Assembly (NCBI GenBank): GCA_017550745.1
Contig: JAFZOG010000106.1
Location: 38,256-102,255, forward strand
DNA length: 64,000 bases
Direction of reading: 5' to 3'
DNA from: Clostridia bacterium
Lineage (GTDB): Bacteria; Bacillota; Clostridia; Christensenellales; Aristaeellaceae
A program made the position numbers and the translations under genes. The notes under the pieces were generated by a model, which was not told where the DNA came from, did not search any database, and worked only from the letters and a program-made list of their open reading frames with translations. Positions 36,302 through 44,788 of the stretch are shown piece after piece (the first letter of the stretch is position 1; each line of letters begins with the position of its first letter).

Positions 36302-38047
36302 ATGAGCAGTGAACTGAGCACAATGAAATTCGGGTCCTCCGTGATCCATCTTCGGGACGACCAGGCGCGGACGGATATCGCGGACCTGGAAGACCAGATA
36401 CAGAACGGAAGCCTTGTGACCATCGACCATAAAAGCACCGCTTCCTTCTATGACGTGATCGGCGCGCAGCCCTTAAACGAGCTGACGGTGGACATGGGGA
36501 TCAGGGAAAGCGGATCAAGCGACCCTTCCCCCGCCAATGTCCACACCTTCACGCCTTATTCCAACTGCGTGATTTACCACAGCGGCAGCGACATGAGCAG
36601 CCCCCAGAGCAGCACGGTATCCTTTCCCAATGAAGCGGGGGCTGTGTACTGCGGGTCTGTGAACGTGGCCACGGGGAAGCTGAAAAAGACCTGGGGGGCC
36701 GTGCTGGTCAGCGGGGAAAGCGACATTCACGGCATCAACACAGACCGGAAGCTGGTGACCATCAGCCTGCCGGGATCGGGCAGCGCATCCTGGAGCACGG
36801 AAGCGGAGATGAAAAAGCTCAAGTGCAGCCATTTCAAAACCCTGTCCACATCCGCCACCTGGAACAACTACGACCTGTTCGCCTCCAAGTTTAACGGCGG
36901 AGAATCCGTGGCGCTGAAATACGCGGAGGAGTTCACGTCCCTTTCGGCGGCGGGGGCCTGGTTCCAGGCCCATCCCACGCTGATCCTGTACGAGATGGAA
37001 GAGGCGGAGGAATACGACGTGACGCCCGCGGAGCTGCTGACCTACACGGGGCAGAACGTGTTCTGGTCGAATGGTACCGAGATTTCGCGGCTGCGCTACC
37101 GCCTGCCCCCGTCCACCGGCGGCAGCGATTCCGGCGGCGGGTCACGGAATTATTTCCGGTTCCTGATGTTCGGAAACTCCTTCACCTATTCCACCCTGGA
37201 ATACCTGCCCCTGCTTTTGCAGGAGCTGCTGCCGGATACCGAAATCGTGTTCGCCATCTGCTATTCCCCCGGGTGCGCGTTCGCCAAGCACATCACCAAA
37301 TTCAACGGCGGGAACGGGGACGACATTGCGGCGGAATACGACAATTATTCCGAGTACAATTCCACCGCCGGGGAATGGGAAACCATCACGGACAAGTACA
37401 CCGCCCAGATGGCGCTGGACAAGTACGAATGGGACGTGATCGGCCTGCAGCAGAGCGTGGAGAACCTGGCCTATTTTGACGACATGGGCACCTTCGCCGG
37501 GCTTGTGCAGAACTACATCACGTATCCGGCCCTGTTCGTGTACAACATGGCCCAGGCGCGGCACGCGGGCGACACCACCTGGGTGGTGAACCTGGAAGGC
37601 GAAACCATGAAGGACAAATCCAACACCCATTTCGGCATGATCGCGGACTACGCGGAGGACGCGGAGGCCACCCCCTATGTGGACGGCGTGCTGCCCTGCG
37701 CCACGGCGGTGCAGAACCTTCGCACACTCAGCGCCATGGACGCCATCGGCGATTCCGGCTACCTGGCCAAGGACGGCGGCGGGCATTTGCAGCACGGCCT
37801 GGGCATGCTGGCGGCAGGGTACGCGGCGGCCTACAAGCTGATGCGGCTGATCGGGGAGACGCCGAAGCTGTACGGCATGCGGTTCACCCCGGCGTATGAG
37901 GATTTGTCCGCGATTTCCAGCCCCACCCTGGGCAATTCCGCCGTCGTGGGGATCACGGCGGAAAACAAAATGCGGGCCATGAAAGCGGCGATGATGGCGG
38001 TAAAGAACCCCTACACCGTCACGGACATGGCCGACTATGAAGCGTAA
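36302..38047 (+). CDS. Phage tail fibre with SGNH/DUF4886 hydrolase domain
   Basis: A 581-residue protein. The N-terminal part (about 1-280) resembles Clostridia phage tail proteins, ending with YTGQNVFWSNGTEISRLRYR. A Gly/Ser linker leads to a hydrolase-like domain (about 290-560) with MFGNSFTYSTLEYLP (nucleophile Ser in GNS, SGNH block I) and DGGGHLQHGLG (Asp and His of block V). Such enzymes often remove acetyl groups from polysaccharides, so the fibre may trim the host capsule or wall glycan. The esterase call is by motif only. Confidence 0.72.
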   Translation: MSSELSTMKFGSSVIHLRDDQARTDIADLEDQIQNGSLVTIDHKSTASFYDVIGAQPLNELTVDMGIRESGSSDPSPANVHTFTPYSNCVIYHSGSDMSSPQSSTVSFPNEAGAVYCGSVNVATGKLKKTWGAVLVSGESDIHGINTDRKLVTISLPGSGSASWSTEAEMKKLKCSHFKTLSTSATWNNYDLFASKFNGGESVALKYAEEFTSLSAAGAWFQAHPTLILYEMEEAEEYDVTPAELLTYTGQNVFWSNGTEISRLRYRLPPSTGGSDSGGGSRNYFRFLMFGNSFTYSTLEYLPLLLQELLPDTEIVFAICYSPGCAFAKHITKFNGGNGDDIAAEYDNYSEYNSTAGEWETITDKYTAQMALDKYEWDVIGLQQSVENLAYFDDMGTFAGLVQNYITYPALFVYNMAQARHAGDTTWVVNLEGETMKDKSNTHFGMIADYAEDAEATPYVDGVLPCATAVQNLRTLSAMDAIGDSGYLAKDGGGHLQHGLGMLAAGYAAAYKLMRLIGETPKLYGMRFTPAYEDLSAISSPTLGNSAVVGITAENKMRAMKAAMMAVKNPYTVTDMADYEA

Positions 38048-38060
38048 GGAGGAAGGACAG

Positions 38061-38945
38061 ATGGCAGTATCAACCATCCCGCAGCCTGTAAAGCCCCTGG
38101 TGGACAGCCTGGGCACCCGGGTCGGGAACCTGGAAACGGGGGCAACCGGACTGGGAACGCGGGTCGGGAACCTGGAAACGGTCATAAACAACTTCCTGAT
38201 CGACGGCAGCCTGCCGGGGAGCGCGGGATTTCACAACAGCATTTTCCGGGGGAAATCCCTGGGCGGGTCGGTGACGGCGGCCCAGTACGCGGCCATCGGC
38301 GCGGGCACCTTCGACGGCCTGTTCATCGGGGACTATTGGACGATCAATAACGTGAACTGGCGGATCGCGGCCTTTGACTACTGGCTGAACCACGGAGACG
38401 AAGGGCATGTATGCCAGACGCACCACGCCGTGATCGTGCCGGATACGTGCCTGGCAACGTCCTGCGAAATGAACAGCACGGACATCACGACCGGCGGCTA
38501 TGTGGGGAGCGACTATTACACGGCGTCCAACAGCAACACGGGGAAAGCGACGGCAGGAGCGGCCATCACGGGCGCGTTCGGGGCGGAGCACATCCTGACC
38601 CACCGGGAAATGCTGACCAACGCGGTTACGGACAACTTAGCGTCCGCGTGGAGCTGGTACGACTGCATGTTTGAGCTGATGAACGAGAACATGGTCTTCG
38701 GTTCATCCAGGGGCGGCGGAAGGCCCCAAATAGGCGTAAATTACAACATCGGCAACAGCAACGCGCAATTCCAACTGTTTGTCCTTTCACCCAATTATAT
38801 CTCTATTCAAGCACCATATTGGATGCGAGATCTTATGAATGGGTATAGCTTTACAAATGTGAATGCTGGCGGCGAAGGAAACACGGCTGGAGCCTCGAAC
38901 GCCGCTGTAGGCGGTATTCGTCCAGAATTTGCGATCAAGGCGTAA
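38061..38945 (+). CDS. Phage tail-fibre protein with coiled-coil neck and variable tip
   Basis: A 294-residue protein. Residues about 12-45 contain two tandem copies of LGTRVGNLET (a 42-bp direct repeat) and look like a trimeric neck. The C-terminal globular part ends in GGIRPEFAIKA, like phage fibre proteins whose tips end in GVRPAF. The last 180 bases (about 38,760-38,940) use AT-rich codons unlike the rest of the gene, which suggests tip exchange. AAGGAGGAAGG precedes the ATG at 38061. Likely receptor-binding. Confidence 0.65.
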   Translation: MAVSTIPQPVKPLVDSLGTRVGNLETGATGLGTRVGNLETVINNFLIDGSLPGSAGFHNSIFRGKSLGGSVTAAQYAAIGAGTFDGLFIGDYWTINNVNWRIAAFDYWLNHGDEGHVCQTHHAVIVPDTCLATSCEMNSTDITTGGYVGSDYYTASNSNTGKATAGAAITGAFGAEHILTHREMLTNAVTDNLASAWSWYDCMFELMNENMVFGSSRGGGRPQIGVNYNIGNSNAQFQLFVLSPNYISIQAPYWMRDLMNGYSFTNVNAGGEGNTAGASNAAVGGIRPEFAIKA

Positions 38946-38967
38946 GCGCATTTGGGGAGGCAGAAGC

Positions 38968-39273
38968 ATGGAAGTAACAATTATTTTCAAGGACGGCACG
39001 GAAATGGCGGCGGAAAAGAACGGAACCTGCTTTATCCTGCCGCAAAAGCCCGCGTTCCCGGACGACCTGTCCGAAGTGACCGTGGAAAGCGGGGAAGATA
39101 CGCGGGTGTACCGGAACGCGGTCCTCACCGAGTGCGCCAGCGTAGACGGGCGCTGCTGGTTCACGTTCACGGAGGAAAGCGCCCTGGAAAAAACCATCCG
39201 GGAGCTTCGGGAGGCCAACGACATGCTGACAGAGTGCATCCTGGAAATGAGCGAAATGATCTATGGCGAATAA
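38968..39273 (+). CDS. Small tail-module protein with C-terminal coiled coil
   Basis: A 101-residue protein. The N-terminal beta-rich half (MEVTIIFKDGTEM) is followed by a heptad-like helix (ALEKTIRELREANDM). GGGGAGG precedes the ATG. Proteins of this plan are common between tail fibre and holin genes in phages of Bacillota. Function unknown; may be a fibre chaperone or clasp. Confidence 0.6.
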   Translation: MEVTIIFKDGTEMAAEKNGTCFILPQKPAFPDDLSEVTVESGEDTRVYRNAVLTECASVDGRCWFTFTEESALEKTIRELREANDMLTECILEMSEMIYGE

Positions 39274-39322
39274 GCTTTATTCGCTGTTGATAACGATCCT
39301 GTTCGGAAAGGAGGGTGCATAC

Positions 39323-39454
39323 ATGATGGCGATGCTGTGGGCGCAGCAGATCATGCTGGGGAAGAAAACCTTCACCCAGGTGCCGAAGCTGCTGAAAGAC
39401 AAGGTGCGCGAGATCCTGATCGACAGCGGCATGGAAGAGCTGGTGGAAGAATGA
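39323..39454 (+). CDS. CD1375-like short phage protein
   Basis: A 43-residue protein (MMAMLWAQQIMLGKKTFTQV start). Its length and the KKTFxxVPxxLKxxVxxIL pattern recall the CD1375 family found just before lysis genes. I chose ATG 39323 because AAGGAGG lies eight bases upstream; a longer frame from 39263 has no ribosome site but cannot be excluded. Confidence 0.6.
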   Translation: MMAMLWAQQIMLGKKTFTQVPKLLKDKVREILIDSGMEELVEE

Positions 39455-39546
39455 GCAATGAGAACCATTGCGTGGTCTGCGGAGCAATCATACCGGAGGG
39501 ACGAACCGCCGATGACCGCCTGTGGCGGGAATATCATCGGCGGTGA
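39451..39546 (+). CDS. Very short CxxC protein, possibly truncated
   Basis: A 31-residue frame (MSNENHCVVCGAIIPEGRTA start) overlapping the previous stop by four bases (ATGA). CVVCGAIIPEGR recalls small phage zinc-ribbon proteins that normally have a second CxxC; here the frame ends before one. The next 150 bases (39,547-39,698) show no clear gene, only a 10-codon GTG frame with a ribosome site, so this may be decay. Confidence 0.35.
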   Translation: MSNENHCVVCGAIIPEGRTADDRLWREYHRR

Positions 39547-39698
39547 GATCAGACGAAACGAGCAGTCTCCCCTGTGGGGAGCTGCGACGATTGAGTCTGC
39601 GGAACGGCACGTCTGCCCCTCTGGTGAATGGGAGGTGATGCGCCGTGAAAGAAGATTGGGGAAACCCATTAGTGTAATTCAGGGAGGGGGGATGGGAA

Positions 39699-40676
39699 AT
39701 GTATACGGCAAAAGAAGTGGACGCGATGCTGGCGTCCTGGAAGAAGCGCGGCGACAGCAGGCCGGAGATCATCCGGGAATTATCCGAAAGCTGTTTAAGC
39801 TGGCCCTACGTCTACGCGGCGGCAGGTGAGATGTGTACGCCGTCCTGGCGGAAAAACAGGATGGGGTACAGCAATGAGAAGTACGCGGCGGCGATCAAGG
39901 ACAACTGCCCGGTACTGAGCGGGAAACAATCGTCCTGTTCTGGGTGCAAATGGGACGGGTGCAGGTGCTTCGACTGCCGGGGCTTTACCCGCTGGCTTTT
40001 GGCGCAGGTCGGGCTTTCCCTGGCCGGCGGCGGCGCTACTACCCAATGGGAAACCGCGTCTAACTGGGCGGCAAAGGGCGAGATCAAGGACATACCGCAT
40101 GGCCTGGTCTGCTGCGTGTTCAAGCGCAAAGAGGGCAAAATGAGCCACACGGGAATGTACCAGGGCGATGTGAAAATCATTCATTGCTCTACCACCGTGA
40201 AATACGGTGCTCTTACCGATACGCCCGCATGGACGCACTGGGGCATCCCCGCGGGCCTGTACACCGACGAAGAATTGAGAAAGGCGGGCGTGAACGTGAG
40301 CGAAGGAAAGAACATCCCCACCCTGCGCCGGGGCAGCGAAGGCGAAGCCGTGGAAGAACTGCAAGCGCTGCTGAATGCAAAATACGGCGCGAACCTGGAA
40401 ATCGACGGCAAGTTTGGCGCGAAAACCGAGGCGGCGGTAAAAGCATTTCAGCAGGCCAAGGGGCTGACCGCTGACGGCGTGGTGGGGCCGAAAACAAGGG
40501 CGGCGCTGGCATTGGACTCTCCCGGCGGTGCCGCGCCCCGGGTGCCGGAGGAACCGCACGCGCCGGAAAGAGAAGACGCCGTCACCCTGCCGCGCCCGAA
40601 GCTGCTGAAAATGCTTGCCGCCCTTTCTGATTGCCTGGACATCATCGAAAACGCATTGGAGGAATCAGAAGCATGA
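39699..40676 (+). CDS. Phage endolysin: NlpC/P60-like amidase plus peptidoglycan-binding domain
   Basis: A 325-residue lysin. The N-terminal catalytic part (about 20-190) has FDCRGFTRWLL (catalytic Cys) and MSHTGMY (catalytic His) in the NlpC/P60/CHAP manner, with a Cys-rich loop CSGCKWDGCRC just before. A PG_binding_1 domain (about 205-270) has LRRGSEGEAVEELQALL and DGKFGAKTEAAVKAFQ. A charged C-terminal helix follows. No signal peptide, as expected for a holin-dependent endolysin; the holin gene overlaps its end by four bases. GGGAGG precedes the ATG. Confidence 0.88.
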   Translation: MYTAKEVDAMLASWKKRGDSRPEIIRELSESCLSWPYVYAAAGEMCTPSWRKNRMGYSNEKYAAAIKDNCPVLSGKQSSCSGCKWDGCRCFDCRGFTRWLLAQVGLSLAGGGATTQWETASNWAAKGEIKDIPHGLVCCVFKRKEGKMSHTGMYQGDVKIIHCSTTVKYGALTDTPAWTHWGIPAGLYTDEELRKAGVNVSEGKNIPTLRRGSEGEAVEELQALLNAKYGANLEIDGKFGAKTEAAVKAFQQAKGLTADGVVGPKTRAALALDSPGGAAPRVPEEPHAPEREDAVTLPRPKLLKMLAALSDCLDIIENALEESEA

Positions 40677-41122
40677 AACACATTCCCGAAGCCCTGGCCG
40701 CTGCCGCCGGCGCGGCGCTGTCGTTCTTCTGCGGCCTGCCCGCCATCATCTGGATCCTGCTGGCCGTGATGACCCTGGACTATGTAACCGGAATGATCTG
40801 CGGCCTGATGGGCAAAAGCCCAAAGACCGAAAACGGCGGCCTTTCCAGCAAAGCCGCCTTCACCGGCCTGCTCAAGAAAGCCCTGATCCTGCTGGTGGTG
40901 CTGTTGGCCGCGCTGCTTGACCGCGCTGTGGCCCTGGGGGCGGGCATCGAGTTTGAAGCCGTGGCAGGCGCGACCTGCCTGTGGTTCATCGCCAGCGAGG
41001 GCATGAGCATCCTGGAAAACGCCGCCGCCATGGAAATCCCCATCCCCAAAGTGCTGCTCAAAGCGCTGGAGCTGTTCCGCGCCAAAGGAGGCAGCGACGG
41101 CAAGCCGCCCATCTCAGACTAA
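40673..41122 (+). CDS. Phage holin, toxin secretion/phage lysis family
   Basis: A 149-residue membrane protein with three or four hydrophobic segments (about 8-22, 24-44, 65-85, 95-115). LAVMTLDYVTGMICGLMGK is typical of the phage_holin_4/TcdE family. It makes the hole through which endolysin reaches the wall. The ATG at 40673 overlaps the endolysin stop (ATGA). It is the last gene of the phage run and is followed by a GC hairpin. Confidence 0.9.
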   Translation: MKHIPEALAAAAGAALSFFCGLPAIIWILLAVMTLDYVTGMICGLMGKSPKTENGGLSSKAAFTGLLKKALILLVVLLAALLDRAVALGAGIEFEAVAGATCLWFIASEGMSILENAAAMEIPIPKVLLKALELFRAKGGSDGKPPISD

Positions 41123-41152
41123 AACCAATTCAGATCAGGCAAAACATCAGGA

Positions 41153-41176
41153 AAGGCCCGCCATGCGGCGGGCCTT
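41153..41176 (+). terminator. Terminator-like hairpin after the holin gene
   Basis: Stem AAGGCCCGCC (41153-41162) / GGCGGGCCTT (41167-41176). No T run follows. A second almost identical hairpin stands at about 41,489-41,512, on the other side of repeat A1, as if the repeat had split or duplicated it. Confidence 0.6.
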
Positions 41177-41487
41177 GAGGCTGTCGAAAAAGTATTTTCG
41201 ACAGCCTGCGAATGAAAATGGAATCAGGATTCCATTTTCATTCGATGCATCCATTTCCTGCCAAAATGGGTTTTCGACCTCCAAAGGAGGCCAATACCCC
41301 TATTTTTGCGGTCGGAAATGGATAGCGGAAGCAGCTTTCAGCTGCTCCTCGGCGACCGCCTTGGGCTGCCGCCCGGCCTACGCTGAAAACGGTACACAGT
41401 ACCGTTTTCCGGGCGCTTCGGCCCCTGCGGATTGAAAATCGAAGGGCTGCGGCCCTTCGATGCATCCCAGGAGTATTTCGACAGCCT
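41177..41487. repeat. Multi-hairpin repeat, family A, copy 1
   Basis: A chain of hairpins: CTGTCGAAAA...TTTTCGACAG; GAATGAAAATGGAAT / ATTCCATTTTCATTC; ATCCATTTCC / GGAAATGGAT enclosing an inner stem; GCAGCT / AGCTGC; GAAAACGGTAC / GTACCGTTTTC; TCGAAGGGC / GGCCCTTCGA. It fills the gap between convergent holin and PG-binding genes; no ORF is credible. Copies 2 and 3 at 45.5 and 60.3 kb have different stem bases that still pair. Confidence 0.85.
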
Positions 41488-41539
41488 GAAGGCCCGCCTT
41501 GCGGCGGGCCTTGTTGGATTCGAATCATTCCATATTATA

Positions 41540-43561
41540 TTATTTATATCGGATGGACAGCGTATCCCCGTCCACGGTAAAGGTGCAGCCCAGGGCGCTG
41601 AACGCCTGCTCGCCAATATAGAGGTTCTGCTTCCAGTACAGCGCGCTCTGGGTGCAGTCCTTCCCGGCGATTTTCAGGGATTGCAGGCGGCCGTTCTCAT
41701 AGGTGACGCTGCTGAACGCGCCAAGGAAGAAAAACTCCTCCGCGGGTTTGATTTGAATATCCGCCGCCTCAGAGAACTCTTTTACGCTGATCATAGCCCG
41801 GCCTTCAGCGTCCCAGTACCACGGGCATTCCAGCGTTTTCCCATTGAACAGCAAGGTGCTGCCCGCCTGCAGGACGCCTTCCGTGGGCAGCTTGACCGGC
41901 ACCTTCGTAGGTTCAGGCGTGGGCGACGGTGTAGGCTTGGGCGTGGGCCTGTGGGTAGGCGTTGCCGTAGGCGCTGCCGTGGGCTTGGGTGTGGGCTTCG
42001 GTGTAGGTGTCGCCGTCGGCGCGGCGGTAGGTGCTTCGGTAAGCGCTGCCGTCGGCACGGCGGTGGGTTTCGGTGTAGGCGTTGCCGTCGGTGCGGCGGT
42101 GGGTGCTTCGGTGGGCGCGGCTGTCGGCGCGGCCGTCGGTGCTTCGGTGGGCACCGCGGTAGGCGCGGCTGTCGGCGCTTCGGTGGGCTTTTCCGTCGGT
42201 TTGCCGGTGGGCTGCTTTGTCACGGGCACCTGGGTGGGTTCAACCGTGGGCGCGGCGGTGGGGATGACCTCCGTAGGCTTGGGCGACGGGGTGCGGGTAG
42301 GCGCGGCGGTGGCTTTCTTTGCAGCCTCCGGCATATCCTGGCAGGTAAAGACTACCACGGCGGGCACAGCCGTGCCGTCCTCATCCACTGCCACGGTGAC
42401 CGGGCTTTCGCTGACCAGCTGCCGGTTCTCTCCCATCATCTCCGGGTCGGCCTCCACGTCCCAGCTCTGGCCGTATCCCAGGCGCTCCACGGTTTCATTC
42501 ACCAGCACCCCCGCTTCATTCATATAGCGGACGGGCACCAGCGCCACGTCTTCCCCAGGCGCGGCGGTAGGGGTGACGCCCCGGAAGGTGAAGATCACGG
42601 CGGAGGGGAAAGCCAGGCCCGTTCCGTCCATCGTGACCAGCACCGAGGAAGCGCCGCTCAGCGTGTAATGCCCGGGCACCAGGCCGGTATCCACTTCCAC
42701 CATCGCCTGCGTGCCGGGGGCCAGGCTGACGCTGTCCTGATGCAGGATCATGGCGGTATCGGACATATAATAGACCGGAACCTGGATCATTTCAGGCGCT
42801 GCCGTGGGCGCGGCCTTCAGGGTATAGCGGAACGTCACGGACGCGGGAGTCGCCACGCCGTCACGCACCGTCACGGTGGCGGAGTTTTCGCCGGTAAGGA
42901 CGTAGCCCGCCGCCACCTTGGAGGAATTGGCATAGATGGTGGTGGTGGTAAAGCAGGTGGTTTCGCCCTGGGCCAGCAGCTTTTCGTTTTCGTCCACGTA
43001 ATACACCGGCACCTTCACCCCGCGGAATGCGGGGGCGGCGGTGGGTTCAGGCTCGGGGGTCGTTTCCGCAGCGGCGGGTTCCGGGCCCTCATACAGCAGC
43101 TTGAGCACGGCCTGGCCCGCCACGCCGTCCACGGTCATGCCGTTGGCCCGTTCAAAATCTTCCACGGCGCGCTTGGTCTTCTGACCGAAAATACCGTCGA
43201 TCTTGTCTTTCAGGTAGTTTTGCTCCGTCAGGGCGCGCTGCAGACGGCGCACGTCCTCCCCCCGGTCACCCACGTACAGCGCGGTGTACTGGATGGGCGT
43301 CGGCGCGGGGGCAGCGGTGGGCGCCTGCGTCGGGGGCAGCGTCGCCACCAGCGCGGAATAGGCGGTGGCAGCAGGCGCCGCCGTTTCCGCCGCCGCTTCG
43401 GTGGCCGCGACGACGGGCTGATCGGTGGGAAGCGTCGCCGTCTGCTCGATCTGCGTGGGAACGGGGGCTGCCGTTGCGGGCGCCGGCAGGGCAGGCGAAG
43501 CCTCCGTGGCGGAGCCTACCACCAGCATCATATACACCAGCATCGTTTTGATAAAATCCAT
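41540..43561 (-). CDS. Exported peptidoglycan-binding protein with long PT-rich linker
   Basis: A 673-residue secreted protein. The signal region (about 1-20) is short. A PG_binding_1 domain (about 94-155, VGDRGEDVRRLQRALTEQNY, DGIFGQKTKRAV) binds wall peptides. Three MucBP-like modules follow (about 180-400), each starting with VPVYY or VPVRY. A hyper-repetitive Thr/Pro/Ala linker (about 415-555, TPTPKPT and APTEAPTAAPT units) leads to a copper-amine-oxidase-N-like domain (about 570-673, SVKEFSEAADI, FTVDGDTL). Likely a wall-anchored structural or sensory protein. AGGAGGG precedes the ATG. Confidence 0.85.
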   Translation of the reverse strand: MDFIKTMLVYMMLVVGSATEASPALPAPATAAPVPTQIEQTATLPTDQPVVAATEAAAETAAPAATAYSALVATLPPTQAPTAAPAPTPIQYTALYVGDRGEDVRRLQRALTEQNYLKDKIDGIFGQKTKRAVEDFERANGMTVDGVAGQAVLKLLYEGPEPAAAETTPEPEPTAAPAFRGVKVPVYYVDENEKLLAQGETTCFTTTTIYANSSKVAAGYVLTGENSATVTVRDGVATPASVTFRYTLKAAPTAAPEMIQVPVYYMSDTAMILHQDSVSLAPGTQAMVEVDTGLVPGHYTLSGASSVLVTMDGTGLAFPSAVIFTFRGVTPTAAPGEDVALVPVRYMNEAGVLVNETVERLGYGQSWDVEADPEMMGENRQLVSESPVTVAVDEDGTAVPAVVVFTCQDMPEAAKKATAAPTRTPSPKPTEVIPTAAPTVEPTQVPVTKQPTGKPTEKPTEAPTAAPTAVPTEAPTAAPTAAPTEAPTAAPTATPTPKPTAVPTAALTEAPTAAPTATPTPKPTPKPTAAPTATPTHRPTPKPTPSPTPEPTKVPVKLPTEGVLQAGSTLLFNGKTLECPWYWDAEGRAMISVKEFSEAADIQIKPAEEFFFLGAFSSVTYENGRLQSLKIAGKDCTQSALYWKQNLYIGEQAFSALGCTFTVDGDTLSIRYK

Positions 43562-43657
43562 ACGAACCCTCCTTTGTGAAAACCGCTCTGTATTCTAACG
43601 CAGCATCGCATGCTTTTCTTCCGTAAGGTCTGTTTCTTCGCTCCAAGGCGGCTCATT

Positions 43658-44665
43658 TCAGAAATCCAGGAACTTCCTGAACTCCGGCAGGATGCCGATG
43701 CCGTCCGGGTAATGGGCGGCGAACTGGGGCACCGCGTGGCTGGGGAAGGAATTGCCCTCGATGAAGCACGGGCCGTCGGGGGTGATGGCCACGTCCCAGG
43801 CCACGAACCGCACCTGGGGCACCACCCGCATGGCTTCCAGGCACATTTCTTTTGCTTCCTCAAAATACGGCACCTTGAACCCGATGATGGGCGTGCCGGT
43901 GATGGGATGCTTTTCAAAGGTGTTGCCCTGCTTGTCCGCGCCCACGGTGAGCAGCATGCCGCTGGCCAGGTCCACCCGCGCCGCCATGCCGCCGCAGTCC
44001 ACGTTATCCATCACCTTGCCGTTGCCGATGCGCAGGAACGCGTACACGATGCCCTCCTGCTTGTCGCCCAGCAGCGTGGCGATGCGCACGGTGTTCACCG
44101 ACGTGGGGCACATCCGCGCCATTTCAGGATGCTGGATCACGATTTCTTCCAGAATCGCGGGGCCGTTGGCCTTGATCCTGTCCGTGAAAGCGGGCAGGTC
44201 CTCCCAGTCCTGCTTTTCGTACTTTACGATGCCCTGGCCGCTGGAGCCTTCCAGCGGTTTGAAGATGAACTGTTCCTTGTTTTTGAGAAAGGCTCCCAGC
44301 GCTTCCGGGGTGAGGGTTTCATCGGCCTTGATCCAGTCCCGCCGGATCCATTTGGCAAACTTGGTGTTGAACTGGGTCTTGTCGTCGAAGAAGTGCCAGT
44401 AGGCTTTGTCGTTCATCCGGCGCACGATCTCGTTGGAGATGCCGCGGGTGATGACCGTGCGGCGCTGGGCGTCGGTCAGCCGGTACATTTCGGCGATTTT
44501 ATAGTCCATATAGCCCGCGTTGTATTTGAGCGCGCACCTGCCCATATCCGCCAGCAGCGCGGCGGTGGGCCTGCCCGTCTTTTTGTGCAGCATCTTCGCG
44601 GTGTCCAGCATCCGGGAAAAATCCATCTTGCCGACCCGCTTCATCACGTAGGTCAACCGGCTCAT
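43658..44665 (-). CDS. Sugar-transfer-associated ATP-grasp protein
   Basis: A 335-residue ATP-grasp ligase of the type found with capsule and teichoic-acid genes. It has FIFKPLEGSSGQGI (ATP-binding Lys and Gly loop), NTVRIATLLG, DNVDCGGMAARVD, and the metal-binding FIEGNSFPSH near the end. The exact reaction in cell-envelope glycan synthesis is not known for this family. ATG at 44665 follows GGAGG by six bases; the longer frame starts with TTG and has no site. It has its own promoter and is divergent from the L,D-transpeptidase. Confidence 0.88.
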   Translation of the reverse strand: MSRLTYVMKRVGKMDFSRMLDTAKMLHKKTGRPTAALLADMGRCALKYNAGYMDYKIAEMYRLTDAQRRTVITRGISNEIVRRMNDKAYWHFFDDKTQFNTKFAKWIRRDWIKADETLTPEALGAFLKNKEQFIFKPLEGSSGQGIVKYEKQDWEDLPAFTDRIKANGPAILEEIVIQHPEMARMCPTSVNTVRIATLLGDKQEGIVYAFLRIGNGKVMDNVDCGGMAARVDLASGMLLTVGADKQGNTFEKHPITGTPIIGFKVPYFEEAKEMCLEAMRVVPQVRFVAWDVAITPDGPCFIEGNSFPSHAVPQFAAHYPDGIGILPEFRKFLDF

Positions 44666-44719
44666 GCTCCGCCTCCGAAACAATCTTATCCCATGTTATT
44701 TTGCGGGGGATTCCCTGCC

Positions 44720-44748
44720 ATTATACGCCAGTTTTCAGGGCATTGCAA
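44720..44748 (-). promoter_or_regulatory. Promoter of the ATP-grasp gene
   Basis: TTGCAA (44743-44748), a 17-base spacer and TATAAT (44720-44725) on the minus strand. Confidence 0.8.
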
Positions 44749-44788
44749 GGAAAATCATTTTTCATGAGCCCCGCGCATAAAATACGCT

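Noticed and set aside
38061-38945. Diversity-generating retroelement target
   Set aside because: The gene end resembles variable fibre tips, but no reverse transcriptase, template repeat or AAY-codon pattern is visible. Kept only as a composition finding.
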